In this document: piece after piece, positions 4,919 to 5,012 of the stretch
Position numbering within the stretch: the stretch's first letter is position 1
Layout of the letters: the number at the start of each line of letters is the position of its first letter
Assembly: GCA_020056895.1 (NCBI GenBank)
Contig: JAGVGV010000160.1
Coordinates: 1-5,012 of the forward strand
Reading direction: 5' to 3'
Length of the DNA: 5,012 nt
From: Deltaproteobacteria bacterium
GTDB taxonomy: Bacteria; Desulfobacterota; Desulfarculia; Adiutricales; JAGVGV01
Notes under the pieces: model-generated
What the model was told of the DNA's origin: nothing
Seen by the model: the letters and a program-made list of their open reading frames with translations, nothing else
Databases searched by the model: none
Program-made: the position numbers and the translations under genes

Positions 4919-5012
4919 GGCGATCGGCCTCCGGTTGTCCGGGGGTGGAAGGGGTTGTTCTCCGGAACCCGCCGGAGTACATTGACGACCAACGGTTGGG
5001 GGGAGATCGGAA
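4915..5012 (+). CDS. Possible start of a further operon gene (partial, runs off right edge)
   Basis: ATG 4915 overlaps the preceding TGA as ATGA, the same junction style as the genes before it. The frame stays open for the remaining 32 codons, beginning MRRSASGCPGVEGVVLRNPP. GGGCGGGG sits immediately upstream, but no good AGGAG is present. Too little is visible to name a product. The alternative is a non-coding gap in which GGGGGGAGA (about 4997-5006) serves as the ribosome site for a gene starting just beyond the window. Confidence 0.42.
   Translation, partial: MRRSASGCPGVEGVVLRNPPEYIDDQRLGGDR

Noticed and set aside
4960..4977. Hairpin CTCCGG-AACCCG-CCGGAG as an operon terminator
   Set aside because: The stem is only 6 bp with no T-run after it, and it falls inside the possible continuing reading frame. 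Such GC palindromes are frequent here.

Overview
The window looks like ordinary chromosome from a GC-rich, Gram-negative-type bacterium. I infer Desulfobacterota (the former deltaproteobacteria) or a neighbouring phylum. The reasons are a PilZ-type second-messenger receptor, an MJ0042-type zinc-ribbon membrane protein, a very small winged-helix protein of a kind I associate with that group, strong AGGAG ribosome sites and heavy use of CGG, CCG, GGC and GCC codons. No species can be named. I see no rRNA, tRNA, CRISPR array, insertion sequence or phage gene.

Layout. (1) Positions 1-984, minus strand: the N-terminal 328 residues of a signalling protein, with a degenerate cyclic-nucleotide-binding-like domain, a Pro/Thr linker and the start of a PilZ domain. 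It is open at the left edge. (2) Positions 985-1276: a divergent intergenic region with a good leftward promoter and a weaker rightward one sharing the same -35 bases. (3) Positions 1277-2285, plus strand: a two-gene unit, a metallo-beta-lactamase-fold hydrolase whose last usual metal-binding His is replaced, and a 59-residue winged-helix DNA-binding protein 13 bases downstream. (4) Positions 2286-2430: a compact control region with a GC-rich hairpin, then a sigma70-like promoter (TTGACC-N17-TACATT) whose spacer contains a perfect inverted repeat. (5) Positions 2431 to the right edge, plus strand: a tightly packed operon with end-to-start junctions GTGA, TGAATG, GTGA and ATGA. It encodes a two-TM protein with a KOW-like domain, a zinc-ribbon/Pro-rich/one-TM protein with an extracytoplasmic Cys-bearing domain, a secreted small protein, a second zinc-ribbon/one-TM protein with a duplicated Gly motif, and the possible start of a fifth gene.

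How the genes may work together (inference). The last four complete genes look like one envelope-associated unit: two membrane proteins carry cytoplasmic zinc ribbons, one carries a cytoplasmic KOW-like domain, and one product is exported. Their junctions imply coupled translation and probably matched stoichiometry. I do not recognise this set as a described system. It is the best candidate here for something new, but no enzymatic activity is visible in it. The left-hand c-di-GMP-type receptor is transcribed away from it and need not be connected.
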